From contig NZ_AJYK02000032.1 of assembly GCF_000286955.2 (NCBI RefSeq), positions 1 through 45,958 on the forward strand: 45,958 bases of DNA. The letters are read 5' to 3'. This DNA is from Vibrio rumoiensis 1S-45. GTDB lineage: Bacteria; Pseudomonadota; Gammaproteobacteria; Enterobacterales; Vibrionaceae. Under the pieces are notes generated by a model. The model did no database searches. It worked only from the letters and a program-made list of their open reading frames with translations, and had not been told where the DNA came from. Position numbers and translations under genes: made by a program. Below, piece by piece: positions 26,592 to 35,295 of this stretch (position 1 is the stretch's first letter; each line of letters opens with the position of its first letter).

Positions 26592-27455
26592 ATGACCACT
26601 GAAGTCGACATTGTTTCTAAAATAACGGAATGCTTTCCACAATTACGTGAAGCTGAAAAGAAAGTAGCACGACTTGTGGTTGATGATTTGGAAATGTCAG
26701 CGAAAGCGAGCATTACAGAGTTGGCACTAGAAGCCGGGGTTAGCGAAGCAACCATTACGCGTTTTGCTAAAGCGGTAGGCTGCATCAATGTCCGAGACCT
26801 CAAAATAAAGTTAGCGCAGTCTTTAGCGGTTGGGCAACGATTTATTATTGAGCCACCAGAAACCACCGGTTATCAAGGTATTTACGAATCCATTAAAAGC
26901 ATGGCGGATACCAATCGTAAATTGGTCAATGAAAGTGACGTGACTAAAGCCGTCGATTTTTTGCTAGATGCTCGACAAATTATCTCGATTGGTATGGGGG
27001 GTGGCTCAACCGTCATGAGCCAAGAGTTTCAATATCGTTTGGTACGTTTAGGCTTTGCGACCGTTGCATATAACGACGGTTTACTGGCACGAATGGTGGC
27101 TTCAACGGCAGACAGTAATGATGTGTTGGTGGTGATTTCAGCCACAGGCTACACCACCGAGGTGGTCGAGCCTGCGTCGATAGCCAAGCAATACGGGTTG
27201 AAGGTGATTTCTATTACTCCGGCAGGTTCACCTTTGGCCAAGATCAGTGATGTGTCTTTACCGATCATCAATAACGAAGGCGACTTTATTTATAAACCTT
27301 CTGCTTCACGTTACGCCATGATGGCATTGATTGATGTGATTGCAATGGAAGTGGCGATTCGCAAGAAAAGTCGCTCGCGAGATAAGTTACGTCGTTTGAA
27401 ATTAGCCTTAGACAGCCACCGTGGCGGTGATGATCGACAGCGATTAGGTGATTAA
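26592..27455 (+). CDS. RpiR/HexR-type transcriptional regulator with SIS domain
   Basis: A 287-residue regulator with an N-terminal helix-turn-helix (about residues 5-75; ASITELALEAGVSEATITRF) and a C-terminal SIS sugar-phosphate-binding domain (about 125-255; IISIGMGGGSTVMSQEF, VVISATGYTTEVVEPA). Spacing and sequence resemble HexR, which senses KDPG. As the cluster makes KDPG, that metabolite or the oxidised amino sugar is a likely effector. It is the first gene of the plus-strand run, 48 bases before the deacylase, and is divergent from the dehydratase. Confidence 0.92.
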   Translation: MTTEVDIVSKITECFPQLREAEKKVARLVVDDLEMSAKASITELALEAGVSEATITRFAKAVGCINVRDLKIKLAQSLAVGQRFIIEPPETTGYQGIYESIKSMADTNRKLVNESDVTKAVDFLLDARQIISIGMGGGSTVMSQEFQYRLVRLGFATVAYNDGLLARMVASTADSNDVLVVISATGYTTEVVEPASIAKQYGLKVISITPAGSPLAKISDVSLPIINNEGDFIYKPSASRYAMMALIDVIAMEVAIRKKSRSRDKLRRLKLALDSHRGGDDRQRLGD

Positions 27456-27503
27456 TTTCTAGCAACTTAAAGCGATATTTATTTTTTGATTTAAGAGGGC
27501 AAC

Positions 27504-28952
27504 ATGTCGTTCGAGATACTTTTTAAAGATGTTCAAGTTGTAGATGGGACAGGAAAAAAGGCGTATTTCGCTGATGTCGCGGTCAATGGAGATCGAATTG
27601 CAGCGATTGGTGAGTTAGCTCAGAACGACAAAGTGAAATATGGACAAGTGATTGATGGAAAAGGGTTGGTGTTAGCGCCTGGTTTTATCGATGTACATAC
27701 CCATGACGATACTAATGTTATCCGTCTTCCTGAATGTTTACCTAAGATCAGTCAAGGTGTCACGACAGTGATTGTGGGTAACTGCGGAATCAGCGCATCA
27801 CCTGCAGTGTTGGCTGGCGATCCACCGGATCCGATGAACTTACTTGGCAAGCGCAAAGATTTTAAATACCCAAGTTTTGAGGCATATGTTCATGCTGTGC
27901 AACAAGCGCAGCCCGCTGTGAATGTAGCCGGTTTAGTTGGCCATACTACGTTACGTAATAACGTTATGGATGATTTATACCGCGCCGCTTCAAGTGATGA
28001 AATTGCTCAAATGAAAGTGCAGTTGCGTGAAGCTATGCAGCAAGGTGCATTGGGTCTTAGCTCTGGATTAGCGTATGTCAGTGCAAAATCGGCCCCGACA
28101 GAAGAAGTGATGCAATTAGCTGAAGAGCTTGCAGAGTATAAAGGCATATACACCACACATATGCGCACCGAATTCGAACAAATATTAGAAGCAATGGATG
28201 AAGCCTTCCGCACAGGAAAGCATGCCAAAGTTCCAGTAGTGATTTCACATCTGAAATGCGCCGGGGCAGGCAATTGGGGTAGAACGGTAGAAACGATCGA
28301 CTTAATGGAAAGAACATCCAAGCATCAAGATGTGTCTTGTGATTGCTATCCCTACTCAGCCAGTTCTTCAACGTTAGATTTAAATCAAGTTACTGAAGAA
28401 ATTGATATTTTTATTACTTGGTCAGAAGGCAAACCAGAATACGCGGGCAAAATGCTAAAAGATATCGCTTGTGATATGGGTTTGCCTTTAATAGATGCAG
28501 CAAAAGCGCTACAACCTGCAGGAGCTGTTTATCACTGCATGGATGAAGCGGATGTCGAACGTGTATTGAAATACCGTTTAACCATGGTGGGATCAGATGG
28601 CTTACCTAATGATCCTCATCCTCACCCACGTTTGTGGGGCGCATTTCCAAGAGTGCTGTCGCATTACTGTCGTGAACGAAAATTATTTTCTCTTGAGCAA
28701 GCTGTTCACAAAATGACGGGAATGTCTGCCAAGCGATATTGCTTAGCTGATAGAGGTGAAATCAAAGTAGGCGCTTACGCGGATTTGGTTTTATTTGATG
28801 CTCAAGAGATCAAAGATGAAGCCACATTCGAAAACCCAATCGCAGCGGCAAAAGGTATTCATTGCGTGATGGTTAATGGGCAAGTCAGTTATTCAAATGA
28901 CAAGGTCAGTAAACACCGACATGGTCGTTTTTTATATCGTCATCAACAATAG
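27504..28952 (+). CDS. N-acyl-D-amino-acid deacylase, candidate N-acetyl-D-glucosaminate deacetylase
   Basis: A 482-residue metal-dependent amidohydrolase of the D-aminoacylase group. Metal and catalytic residues are visible: His65 and His67 (FIDVHTHDD), Cys94 (VGNCGIS), His147 (LVGHTTLR), His219 (THMR), His249 (SHLK) and Asp365 (MVGSDGLPNDPHPHPR). It hydrolyses an N-acyl group from a D-configured amino acid. D-glucosaminate is formally a D-amino acid, so N-acetyl-D-glucosaminate is a natural substrate in this gene context; N-acetyl-D-amino acids from peptidoglycan are the alternative. The ribosome-binding site is AGAGGG before the ATG. Confidence 0.92.
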   Translation: MSFEILFKDVQVVDGTGKKAYFADVAVNGDRIAAIGELAQNDKVKYGQVIDGKGLVLAPGFIDVHTHDDTNVIRLPECLPKISQGVTTVIVGNCGISASPAVLAGDPPDPMNLLGKRKDFKYPSFEAYVHAVQQAQPAVNVAGLVGHTTLRNNVMDDLYRAASSDEIAQMKVQLREAMQQGALGLSSGLAYVSAKSAPTEEVMQLAEELAEYKGIYTTHMRTEFEQILEAMDEAFRTGKHAKVPVVISHLKCAGAGNWGRTVETIDLMERTSKHQDVSCDCYPYSASSSTLDLNQVTEEIDIFITWSEGKPEYAGKMLKDIACDMGLPLIDAAKALQPAGAVYHCMDEADVERVLKYRLTMVGSDGLPNDPHPHPRLWGAFPRVLSHYCRERKLFSLEQAVHKMTGMSAKRYCLADRGEIKVGAYADLVLFDAQEIKDEATFENPIAAAKGIHCVMVNGQVSYSNDKVSKHRHGRFLYRHQQ

Positions 28953-29000
28953 TTGAGACACAGTTTAGTTAAATACATAAGTTATAAATTGGAGAAAAAT

Positions 29001-29393
29001 ATGTCTATCAAACGTTACGGTGTAGAAGGTGGTACAGGTACTGGTGGTCAACATTTACCATTTGCACGTGCAACTGAAGCAGGCGGTTTTCTATACGTTT
29101 CAGGTCAAACACCAATGACAGATGGTGAAGTAGTTGAAGGTGGCATTGTTGATCAATCTCGTCTAGCGATCCAAAACTGCGTCAACATTATGGAAGAAGC
29201 AGGTTACGGCCTTGAGGATGTGGTTCACGTAAAAGTAGTGTTAACCGATTCTCGTTATTTCCAATCTTTTAACAAAGTATTTAAAGAATTCTTTGGTGCA
29301 AACCCACCAGCTCGTATCTGTATGGTATGTGACTTAGTGGTTGATGTGAAAGTTGAAGTGGATGTGACGTGTTATCGCAAAGACCGCGCTTAA
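29001..29393 (+). CDS. RidA family enamine/imine deaminase
   Basis: A 130-residue RidA (YjgF/YER057c/UK114) protein, which hydrolyses reactive 2-aminoacrylate-type enamines and imines released by PLP dehydratases. Arg105 in PPARICMVCDLVVDVKVEVD is the substrate-carboxylate arginine of active members. GGAG seven bases before the ATG at 29001 fixes the start; an upstream in-frame start at 28953 does not match the family. It follows the deacylase by 48 bases. Its role here would be to speed the enamine-to-keto step after the dehydratase at 25126. Confidence 0.93.
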   Translation: MSIKRYGVEGGTGTGGQHLPFARATEAGGFLYVSGQTPMTDGEVVEGGIVDQSRLAIQNCVNIMEEAGYGLEDVVHVKVVLTDSRYFQSFNKVFKEFFGANPPARICMVCDLVVDVKVEVDVTCYRKDRA

Positions 29394-29702
29394 TTCTTGC
29401 ACACTTTTTTCGTTATAACGTGAAAGCATGTAAGTCATAAGCCGTAACGCCGATGGTGGTTATAAAAACGATCAAGCTGCCATTGGTGTGATGACTTCAT
29501 TCGAATATACGAGAAAAGTGTTCATAAGAAAGCTTAATAAAGCGGGCGATAAAAGTAGTAAAAAAGAAAAGGCTGGCAACGAACCAGCCTGCTAATAAAG
29601 CAATAAAAGACTGAATAAACAGTCAATCCTGAACAGCACTGGCTAAGTCAAAGAAGACAGTGGATGTCCAATAATGAAGTGAATCAGTATAAGGGGTGTG
29701 TC
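29394..29702. other. Gap between the RidA and symporter genes with a hairpin
   Basis: No convincing gene. A hairpin at 29570-29588 (AGGCTGG/CCAGCCT, loop CAACGAA) has its T run on the minus strand, not on the plus strand on which the flanking genes are read, so it is more likely an mRNA-stabilising stem. A 53-codon plus-strand frame ending near 29593 has no ribosome-binding site. Confidence 0.4.
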
Positions 29703-31223
29703 ATGCACAGTACACTGTTTCTCACCGGTTTCGGTGTGTATGTAGTATTTTTAATCTGGCTAGGGTGGTTTGTTTCCCGTAATCAGAAATCTGGCGAAGA
29801 CTTTTTACTCGGCGGACGAGGTCTACCATTATTCCTCGTGCTAGGGACGACCGTTGCGACAATGGTAGGCACTGGTTCGAGTATGGGAGCGGTAGGTTTT
29901 GGTTATGCGAATGGCTGGGCTGGTGCTTTATACGGCGTTGGTGGTGCTATTGGTATCATTTTGCTTGCTCGTTGGTTTGCTCCGGTTCGTGAAATGAATT
30001 TTATGACCATGAGTGAAGAACTGGCTTACTATGTGGGTGCGAATAAAACCGTCAAAAACTTAGTGGGCGTTTTAATTTTTGTCGCATCCATTGGTTGGTT
30101 AGGTGCGCATATTTTGGGTGGGGGTTTATACCTTGCTTGGATTGCGGACATTGATTTAACCACAGCCAAAATCATTATAGCTGCTGCCTTTACTATTTAT
30201 GTCGTTATTGGTGGTTACACCGCAGTCGTGTGGACTGATACGATTCAAGCTGTCATTTTATTTGCAGGCTTTATTCTAATGGCTGTCATGTCCGTTAACT
30301 ATATCGGTGGTTTGGATCACTTATATGACGGCATGGATCAAGCCGCGACGAGCTTATTTGCGATTGATAAATTGGGTTGGATTCCAGCAATTTCTTTGGC
30401 GACTGTCGTGGGTGTCGGTGTATTAGCAACACCATCATTCCGCCAACGTATTTACTCTGGTAAAGATGTGAAAACTATCCGTCGTTCATTCATGGCATCG
30501 GGTATTTTGTACCTGTTCTTCTCCATTATTCCGGCAATTATTGGTATGTCAGCTCATGCAATTAATCCAGAATTAAATAACCCTAATTACTCGTTCCCAT
30601 TTGTAGCTGCCACAGTATTACCTGTTGGTTTAGGTATGATTGTGTTAATTGCCGGGCTTTCAGCCACAATGTCGAGTGCAAGTTCAGATGCCATTGCCGG
30701 TGTTTCTATTTTGCTTCGTGATATTTACATCATGTTTACTGGCACAGTGCCACCAAGAAATAAAATGGTGCTGTACTCACGTCTATCTTTAGTGATCGTG
30801 ATTGGTTTTGCACTTCTGTTTGCCTTAACGTCTAACGATATTATTAGCTACATTACCAAAATGATTTCAACCGTCATGTCTGGCATGTTTGTGTGTGGAA
30901 TGTTGGGACGCTTCTGGAATCGTTATAACTGGCAGGGTGCAATTGCGACGCTGTTGGGAGCTTCAGTTGCGTCAATTTCGGTGATGTTTAATGCGGATTG
31001 GACCGCCTTCTGGGGTAACCCATGTATCCCTTCTGTATTGTTTGCTCTAATCGCAGGGGTAGTGGTGAGTTTATGTACACCAGCCAATGTGGTCACTAAA
31101 GCACAAGCGAAAGCAATGTTAGATGAAGAGCGCAGCGCAATGGAAGGTGGCGATTCAGATGCTGCTGATGTGAAAGCACAAACATCAACATTGAACAAAA
31201 CAAAACCGTCAATCGTTAAATAA
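29703..31223 (+). CDS. Sodium:solute symporter (SSS family), candidate oxidised amino-sugar importer
   Basis: A 506-residue inner-membrane protein with about 13 membrane spans. Family marks are the N-terminal SGEDFLLGGRGLPLFLVLGT, GTGSSMGAVGFGYANGWAG, YVVIGGYTAVVWTDTIQAVI and LSATMSSASSDAIAG, the last carrying sodium-site serines. AAGGGG six bases before the ATG at 29703 makes it a better start than 29664. It lies between the RidA protein and the KDG kinase, so it probably imports the cluster substrate (N-acetyl-D-glucosaminate or a D-amino-acid derivative) with sodium. Confidence 0.9.
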   Translation: MHSTLFLTGFGVYVVFLIWLGWFVSRNQKSGEDFLLGGRGLPLFLVLGTTVATMVGTGSSMGAVGFGYANGWAGALYGVGGAIGIILLARWFAPVREMNFMTMSEELAYYVGANKTVKNLVGVLIFVASIGWLGAHILGGGLYLAWIADIDLTTAKIIIAAAFTIYVVIGGYTAVVWTDTIQAVILFAGFILMAVMSVNYIGGLDHLYDGMDQAATSLFAIDKLGWIPAISLATVVGVGVLATPSFRQRIYSGKDVKTIRRSFMASGILYLFFSIIPAIIGMSAHAINPELNNPNYSFPFVAATVLPVGLGMIVLIAGLSATMSSASSDAIAGVSILLRDIYIMFTGTVPPRNKMVLYSRLSLVIVIGFALLFALTSNDIISYITKMISTVMSGMFVCGMLGRFWNRYNWQGAIATLLGASVASISVMFNADWTAFWGNPCIPSVLFALIAGVVVSLCTPANVVTKAQAKAMLDEERSAMEGGDSDAADVKAQTSTLNKTKPSIVK

Positions 31224-31249
31224 ACTAACGAATGGATTGGTAGTAAATA

Positions 31250-31288
31250 AAGGCACTGGCTTGTAGTTTGATTAGTCAGTGCTTTTTT
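31250..31288 (+). terminator. Terminator of the symporter gene
   Basis: AAGGCACTG and CAGTGCTTT pair around a 17-base loop, followed by a T run. The kinase-aldolase pair downstream therefore probably has its own promoter. Confidence 0.8.
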
Positions 31289-31369
31289 AATATCTGAATA
31301 TGTCGATCATTTTCGTTTTGAGTAAGTTAAATAAATTGAAAGTTAAAACAAACCAACAGAGAGTAGCTT

Positions 31370-32293
31370 GTGAAAATTGCATTTTTTGGTGAGTGTATGG
31401 TGGAGCTTAGTGGCTATCCTTTACAACGCACATTTGGCGGAGATACGCTCAACACTGCTTTATATTTAGCTCGTTTAGGGCAATCTCGTGAAATTGATGT
31501 TTATTACGCCACTGCACTTGGCACTGATTCTCTTTCACAGTCAATGTTAGAAACATGGCAATCGGAAGACATTTGTACTGATTTGGTTACGCATTTTGAA
31601 GATAAGATGCCAGGGCTCTATTTGGTTGAAAATGATGATAATGGGGAACGTCATTTTAATTATTGGCGCAGCGATAGCGCCGTTAAGCAATATTTTGAGC
31701 GTGGGCTATCTCCATTAGAAACAGCGATCAACAATCATGCCTTGGATGTTATTTATATTAGCGGGATCAGTCTTGCAATTTTATCAGATGATTCCAAACA
31801 ACGTTTAGTTGCATTGCTTACTTTACATAAGCAACAAGGTGGAAAGGTCGTATTTGATAATAACTATCGTGCTCAACTTTGGTCGACAGAGCTTGCCCGT
31901 AATTGGTATAGCAAAATATTGCCATTAGTGGATATTGCCTTAATTACAGAAGACGATGACTTTTTAGTGTGGGGAGAAGGTCAATCGGTTCTTGAACGCT
32001 GTATTGAAATGGGTTGTCAAGAAGTGGCAATAAAGCGTGGTTGTGAGCCTTGTGAAGTCGTCACAGGGTTACAAACCGGCAAGCTCGAAGCAAGTTTGGT
32101 GAGTGCGGAAAAAGTGAAAAAAGTAGTGGATACTTGCGCTGCAGGGGATTCCTTTGCTGCCGGTTATTTAGCGGGTCGCTTAAGTGGTAACAGTGCAGCA
32201 CAATCTGCAACCTTAGGGCATCAGCTTGCTTCAAAAGTGATTCAACATGCTGGTGCCATTATGCCGATTAGCGCGATGCAACAATTACTGTAA
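31370..32293 (+). CDS. kdgK: 2-keto-3-deoxygluconate kinase (PfkB family)
   Basis: A 307-residue sugar kinase phosphorylating 2-keto-3-deoxygluconate to KDPG. PfkB marks: TFGGDTLNTALYLARLG near the N terminus, NYWRSDSA (98-105), typical of KDG kinases, and the ATP/anion-hole motif DTCAAGDSFAAGYLAGR with catalytic Asp260. Translation starts at GTG, preceded by GAGAG. It is 23 bases from the aldolase gene, so the two form an operon that completes an Entner-Doudoroff-like lower route. Confidence 0.93.
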   Translation: MKIAFFGECMVELSGYPLQRTFGGDTLNTALYLARLGQSREIDVYYATALGTDSLSQSMLETWQSEDICTDLVTHFEDKMPGLYLVENDDNGERHFNYWRSDSAVKQYFERGLSPLETAINNHALDVIYISGISLAILSDDSKQRLVALLTLHKQQGGKVVFDNNYRAQLWSTELARNWYSKILPLVDIALITEDDDFLVWGEGQSVLERCIEMGCQEVAIKRGCEPCEVVTGLQTGKLEASLVSAEKVKKVVDTCAAGDSFAAGYLAGRLSGNSAAQSATLGHQLASKVIQHAGAIMPISAMQQLL

Positions 32294-32316
32294 ATAAAAT
32301 AGATTAGGAATAGGAT

Positions 32317-32946
32317 ATGTCGACTCAATTGATCGAAAAACTAAAAAGCTACAAAGTGATCCCTGTCATTCAGATAAATAATGTAGAACAAGCGGTGCCT
32401 CTTGCTAAAACATTAGTAGAGAACGGCTTACCGGTTGCGGAAGTCACCTTTCGTACAGAAGCGGCAGCGGAATCTATCCGTTTAATGCGAGAAGCGTATC
32501 CTGAACTGTGTATTGGTGCGGGTACTGTGCTCAATGCCAAACAAGTTGATCAAGCGATGGCGGCAGGTTCTGAATTCATCGTTTCGCCGGGCTTGAATCC
32601 GAATACCGTTCGTTACTGCCAAGAAAAAAATATTCCGATAGTTCCTGGTGTGAACAATCCAAGCCAAGTAGAGCAAGGGCTAGAATTAGGGTTAACTTTC
32701 TTAAAGTTCTTTCCAGCCGAAGCTTCTGGTGGTGTGAGCATGCTTAAATCCTTGCTTGCCCCTTATGTTGATGTGTCTTTCATGCCAACAGGCGGTATTG
32801 GTAAAGCGAATGTGAATGATTATTTAGGGTTAGATCGCGTGCTTTGTTGTGGTGGAACTTGGATGGTTTCACCAGCAATGATTGAAGCGGGAGAGTGGGA
32901 TGAAATCGGGCGTTTAGTTCGTGAAGCGGTTGAACTCGTGTCTTAA
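32317..32946 (+). CDS. eda: KDPG/KHG aldolase
   Basis: A 209-residue class I aldolase splitting 2-keto-3-deoxy-6-phosphogluconate into pyruvate and glyceraldehyde 3-phosphate. The Schiff-base lysine is Lys130 in FLKFFPAEASGG; the catalytic glutamate region AEVTFRTEAA (41-50) and the phosphate loop FMPTGGIGKANV are also present. The ribosome-binding site is AGGAATAGGAT. It ends the cluster and is followed by a terminator. Confidence 0.96.
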   Translation: MSTQLIEKLKSYKVIPVIQINNVEQAVPLAKTLVENGLPVAEVTFRTEAAAESIRLMREAYPELCIGAGTVLNAKQVDQAMAAGSEFIVSPGLNPNTVRYCQEKNIPIVPGVNNPSQVEQGLELGLTFLKFFPAEASGGVSMLKSLLAPYVDVSFMPTGGIGKANVNDYLGLDRVLCCGGTWMVSPAMIEAGEWDEIGRLVREAVELVS

Positions 32947-32987
32947 TGATTTAGAATTAATAAAAACCGAACTATTTTAAAAGTTAT

Positions 32988-33018
32988 AGCCTTCAAGTGA
33001 AATCACTTGAGGGCTTTT
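32988..33018 (+). terminator. Terminator of kdgK-eda
   Basis: AGCC-TTCAAGTGA pairs with TCACTTGA-GGGCT around a two-base loop, followed by TTTT. Confidence 0.85.
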
Positions 33019-33098
33019 ACGTGTACATATTGGATGTGAAGCGTTTAGATTGATGTTCATTTTGGGCATTATTCATGGTTGAAAACCTAATAACTGCG

Positions 33099-33815
33099 TT
33101 ACCAATGACATTGAGTTGTATAACCATTGGCTGAAAATGATGCTTTGATAGGCAGTTGAACGTCATCACCAAAAGGAAACTCAGCTAAACAGCTTTTTCC
33201 AATCTGAGTTGTTTTTCTTTGAGGGCCTAGTGTAATTGCTAAATCAATGCCTTTTAATTGCTGCAATACCGCTGCGGTTGTACTTGGTGAGTATTGGCTA
33301 ACTAACACCACTTTATTCCAACCTTCTATTGAGCCACGATCAATCGTTGCTCCTAGCTTATCTAAATCACTTTTTGATGGTGTTGCATGCTTGGTACGGT
33401 CTAAATCAATCAGAGCTAAAAACGCTACCTTTTGTCCTGAAACCTCTTTGACATACACTTTCGCATGGGTTTTATTGTTTGCAAAATCATATACTTCTTG
33501 TTTTGAAGATATACCGACAATTGGCAAGTTACTGGCTAGAAGTGGCGCGTTTTGTAAACCTTCACCGGAGTTAAGCGCATAAACGTAATTGTAGTTATTT
33601 ACCACGTTAGCATTGGATTGGTTAAACGCTGAAACCAGTGTGATATCTGCACTTTGAGTACGGCTATCCACCGTGATAGTTTTGCTATTTGTTAATGATG
33701 TATCTTGCTCTAAACCATATAAATTGATTGTGAGATCGACAGGTTGTTGAGTTTTAGGTGTGCATGCACTTAAAACAAAGCTGGCCAAAAGAATAGGCAG
33801 GAAATAATACAACAT
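33099..33815 (-). CDS. Putative lipoprotein, possibly a degenerate nucleotidase/phosphoesterase
   Basis: A 238-residue protein with a lipoprotein signal (MLYYFLPILLASFVLSAC, Cys18). The body vaguely recalls 5'-nucleotidase metallophosphoesterases (ASNLPIVGI, VAFLALIDLD, NKVVLVSQYSPS, IDLAITLGP in the order of the ANV-, GFIG-, VVLSH- and GGHSH-type motifs), but the metal-binding His, Asp and Asn residues are missing, so it is probably not an active enzyme. The resemblance is weak and is my own inference. No strong ribosome-binding site. Monocistronic, divergent from aroG. Confidence 0.6.
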   Translation of the reverse strand: MLYYFLPILLASFVLSACTPKTQQPVDLTINLYGLEQDTSLTNSKTITVDSRTQSADITLVSAFNQSNANVVNNYNYVYALNSGEGLQNAPLLASNLPIVGISSKQEVYDFANNKTHAKVYVKEVSGQKVAFLALIDLDRTKHATPSKSDLDKLGATIDRGSIEGWNKVVLVSQYSPSTTAAVLQQLKGIDLAITLGPQRKTTQIGKSCLAEFPFGDDVQLPIKASFSANGYTTQCHW

Positions 33816-33838
33816 AGAATTCTACGGCTCAAACAAAG

Positions 33839-33854
33839 TGTGATATAGGTCACC
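33839..33854. promoter_or_regulatory. CRP-like site between the lipoprotein gene and aroG
   Basis: TGTGA-TATAGG-TCACC, nine of ten conserved CRP positions. It lies 24 bases before the lipoprotein start and about 180 bases before the aroG leader ORF, so it more likely serves (or represses) the lipoprotein gene. Confidence 0.5.
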
Positions 33855-34030
33855 ATTTTATGTTTATTAGTGTGAAAAGCAACATTTAATGCACTTTTAG
33901 AAAGCAAAGTTGGTCATATAAACAGCGTGTTAACTTCTTGATGAAAGTTACATTCATTGAAAAACTGACTTTTAAAGGCAATTAATCATTGAAGTTCTGA
34001 TTTTCTAAGGATAAGTTAACCATAAGGAAC

Positions 34031-34117
34031 ATGATTACGTGCTTTTTGAATTGGCTACTTTATACCAATAATTTTTATTTTGATTCAAAGCACTCACACT
34101 ACAAGGACAATGTCGTT
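34031..34117 (+). other. Aromatic-rich in-frame leader of aroG
   Basis: An ATG with TAAGGA directly upstream opens 29 codons in frame with aroG and with no stop before it. The segment has Phe, Trp and Tyr at seven positions (CFLNWLLYTNN, then FYF and later Y). GTGCTTTTTGAAT near 34039 and ATTCAAAGCAC near 34085 can pair. Either aroG carries a real N-terminal extension or the segment acts as a leader sensing charged aromatic tRNAs. Compared with E. coli AroG, residues before the ATG at 34118 are extra. Confidence 0.4.
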
Positions 34118-35173
34118 ATGCAAAAAATTGATGATGTAAGAATTAAGCAAGTTAAAGAACTTTTACCACCAGTGGCCGTTTTAGAGAAGTTTCCAGCAAC
34201 GGAAACAGCAAGCAGCACTACGTTTGAATCTCGTCAAGCTATTCACAATATTCTTGAAGATAAAGACGATCGTTTACTGGTTGTGATCGGCCCTTGTTCG
34301 ATTCATGATACCGAAGCGGCACTTGAATACGGTCAACGTTTAGCGGTATTACGTGAAGAATTGAAAGGTAATCTTGAAGTGGTGATGCGTGTTTATTTTG
34401 AAAAACCACGCACCACGGTTGGTTGGAAAGGCTTAATCAACGACCCTTACCTTGATGATACTTATCAACTGAATGATGGTTTACGTATTGGTCGTAAATT
34501 ACTATTGGATTTAACCGATGCCGGTATGCCAACAGCCAGTGAGTTTCTTGATATGATCACGCCTCAATATGTGGGTGATTTGATCAGCTGGGGAGCTATC
34601 GGTGCTCGTACCACTGAATCTCAAGTTCACCGTGAATTGGCGTCAGGCCTTTCTTGCCCTGTAGGTTTCAAAAATGGTACAGATGGCAACATTAAGATTG
34701 CAACCGATGCTTGTAGTTCAGCGGGTGCTTCTCACCATTTCTTATCGGTGACCAAATATGGTCATTCTGCGATCATTGAAACGGCAGGTAATCCTGATTG
34801 TCATATCATTCTTCGTGGTGGTAAAGAGCCTAACTACAGTGCTGAACATGTTAGCGCTATAAAATCTCAACTTGAAGCACAAGGTTTACGCCAAAAAGTT
34901 ATGATCGACTTCAGCCATGCCAACAGCTCTAAACAGTTCCAGCGCCAAATGGTGGTTGCAGATGATGTGTCTGCACAACTAGCTGCGGGTGAAGATGCGA
35001 TATTTGGTGTGATGATCGAAAGTCATCTTAATGAAGGTCGCCAAGATCTTGTCGATGGTAAGGTTGCTAATTACGGTCAAAGTATCACAGATGCTTGTAT
35101 TGGCTGGGAAGATACTGAAAAAGTCCTTCGTCAATTATCCGATGCCGTTGCTGCGCGTCGTGCCGCAAAATAA
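34118..35173 (+). CDS. aroG: 3-deoxy-7-phosphoheptulonate synthase, AroG type
   Basis: First enzyme of the shikimate pathway, joining phosphoenolpyruvate and erythrose 4-phosphate. From the ATG at 34118 the protein has 351 residues (E. coli AroG 350) and aligns throughout: IKQVKELLPPVAVLEKFPAT, VVIGPCSIHD, MRVYFEKPRTTVGWKGLIND, GARTTESQVHRELASGLSCP and DFSHANSSKQF, with the metal Cys and active-site Lys and His in these blocks. The N-terminal DDVRIKQVKELLPP region forms the feedback site; similarity is highest to the phenylalanine-sensitive isozyme. The start is uncertain because the upstream frame is open (see the leader). Confidence 0.95.
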   Translation: MQKIDDVRIKQVKELLPPVAVLEKFPATETASSTTFESRQAIHNILEDKDDRLLVVIGPCSIHDTEAALEYGQRLAVLREELKGNLEVVMRVYFEKPRTTVGWKGLINDPYLDDTYQLNDGLRIGRKLLLDLTDAGMPTASEFLDMITPQYVGDLISWGAIGARTTESQVHRELASGLSCPVGFKNGTDGNIKIATDACSSAGASHHFLSVTKYGHSAIIETAGNPDCHIILRGGKEPNYSAEHVSAIKSQLEAQGLRQKVMIDFSHANSSKQFQRQMVVADDVSAQLAAGEDAIFGVMIESHLNEGRQDLVDGKVANYGQSITDACIGWEDTEKVLRQLSDAVAARRAAK

Positions 35174-35197
35174 TGGTTTAATTACTGTATAAACGAA

Positions 35198-35228
35198 ATG
35201 CCCAACTTGTGTGAGTTGGGCGTTTTTA
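35198..35228. terminator. Terminator between aroG and convergent rlmF
   Basis: GCCCAACT (35200-35207) pairs with AGTTGGGC (35214-35221), followed by GTTTTT. Confidence 0.9.
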
Positions 35229-35295
35229 TTTTCACTATATTTAGGCTACTAATTTAATCGGCAAGAATGAATAAGCTGCTGGTATTGACATAAAT

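Noticed and set aside
29432..29593. Open plus-strand frame between the RidA and symporter genes
   Set aside because: No ribosome-binding site before its internal ATG and lysine-rich, low-complexity sequence; probably chance.
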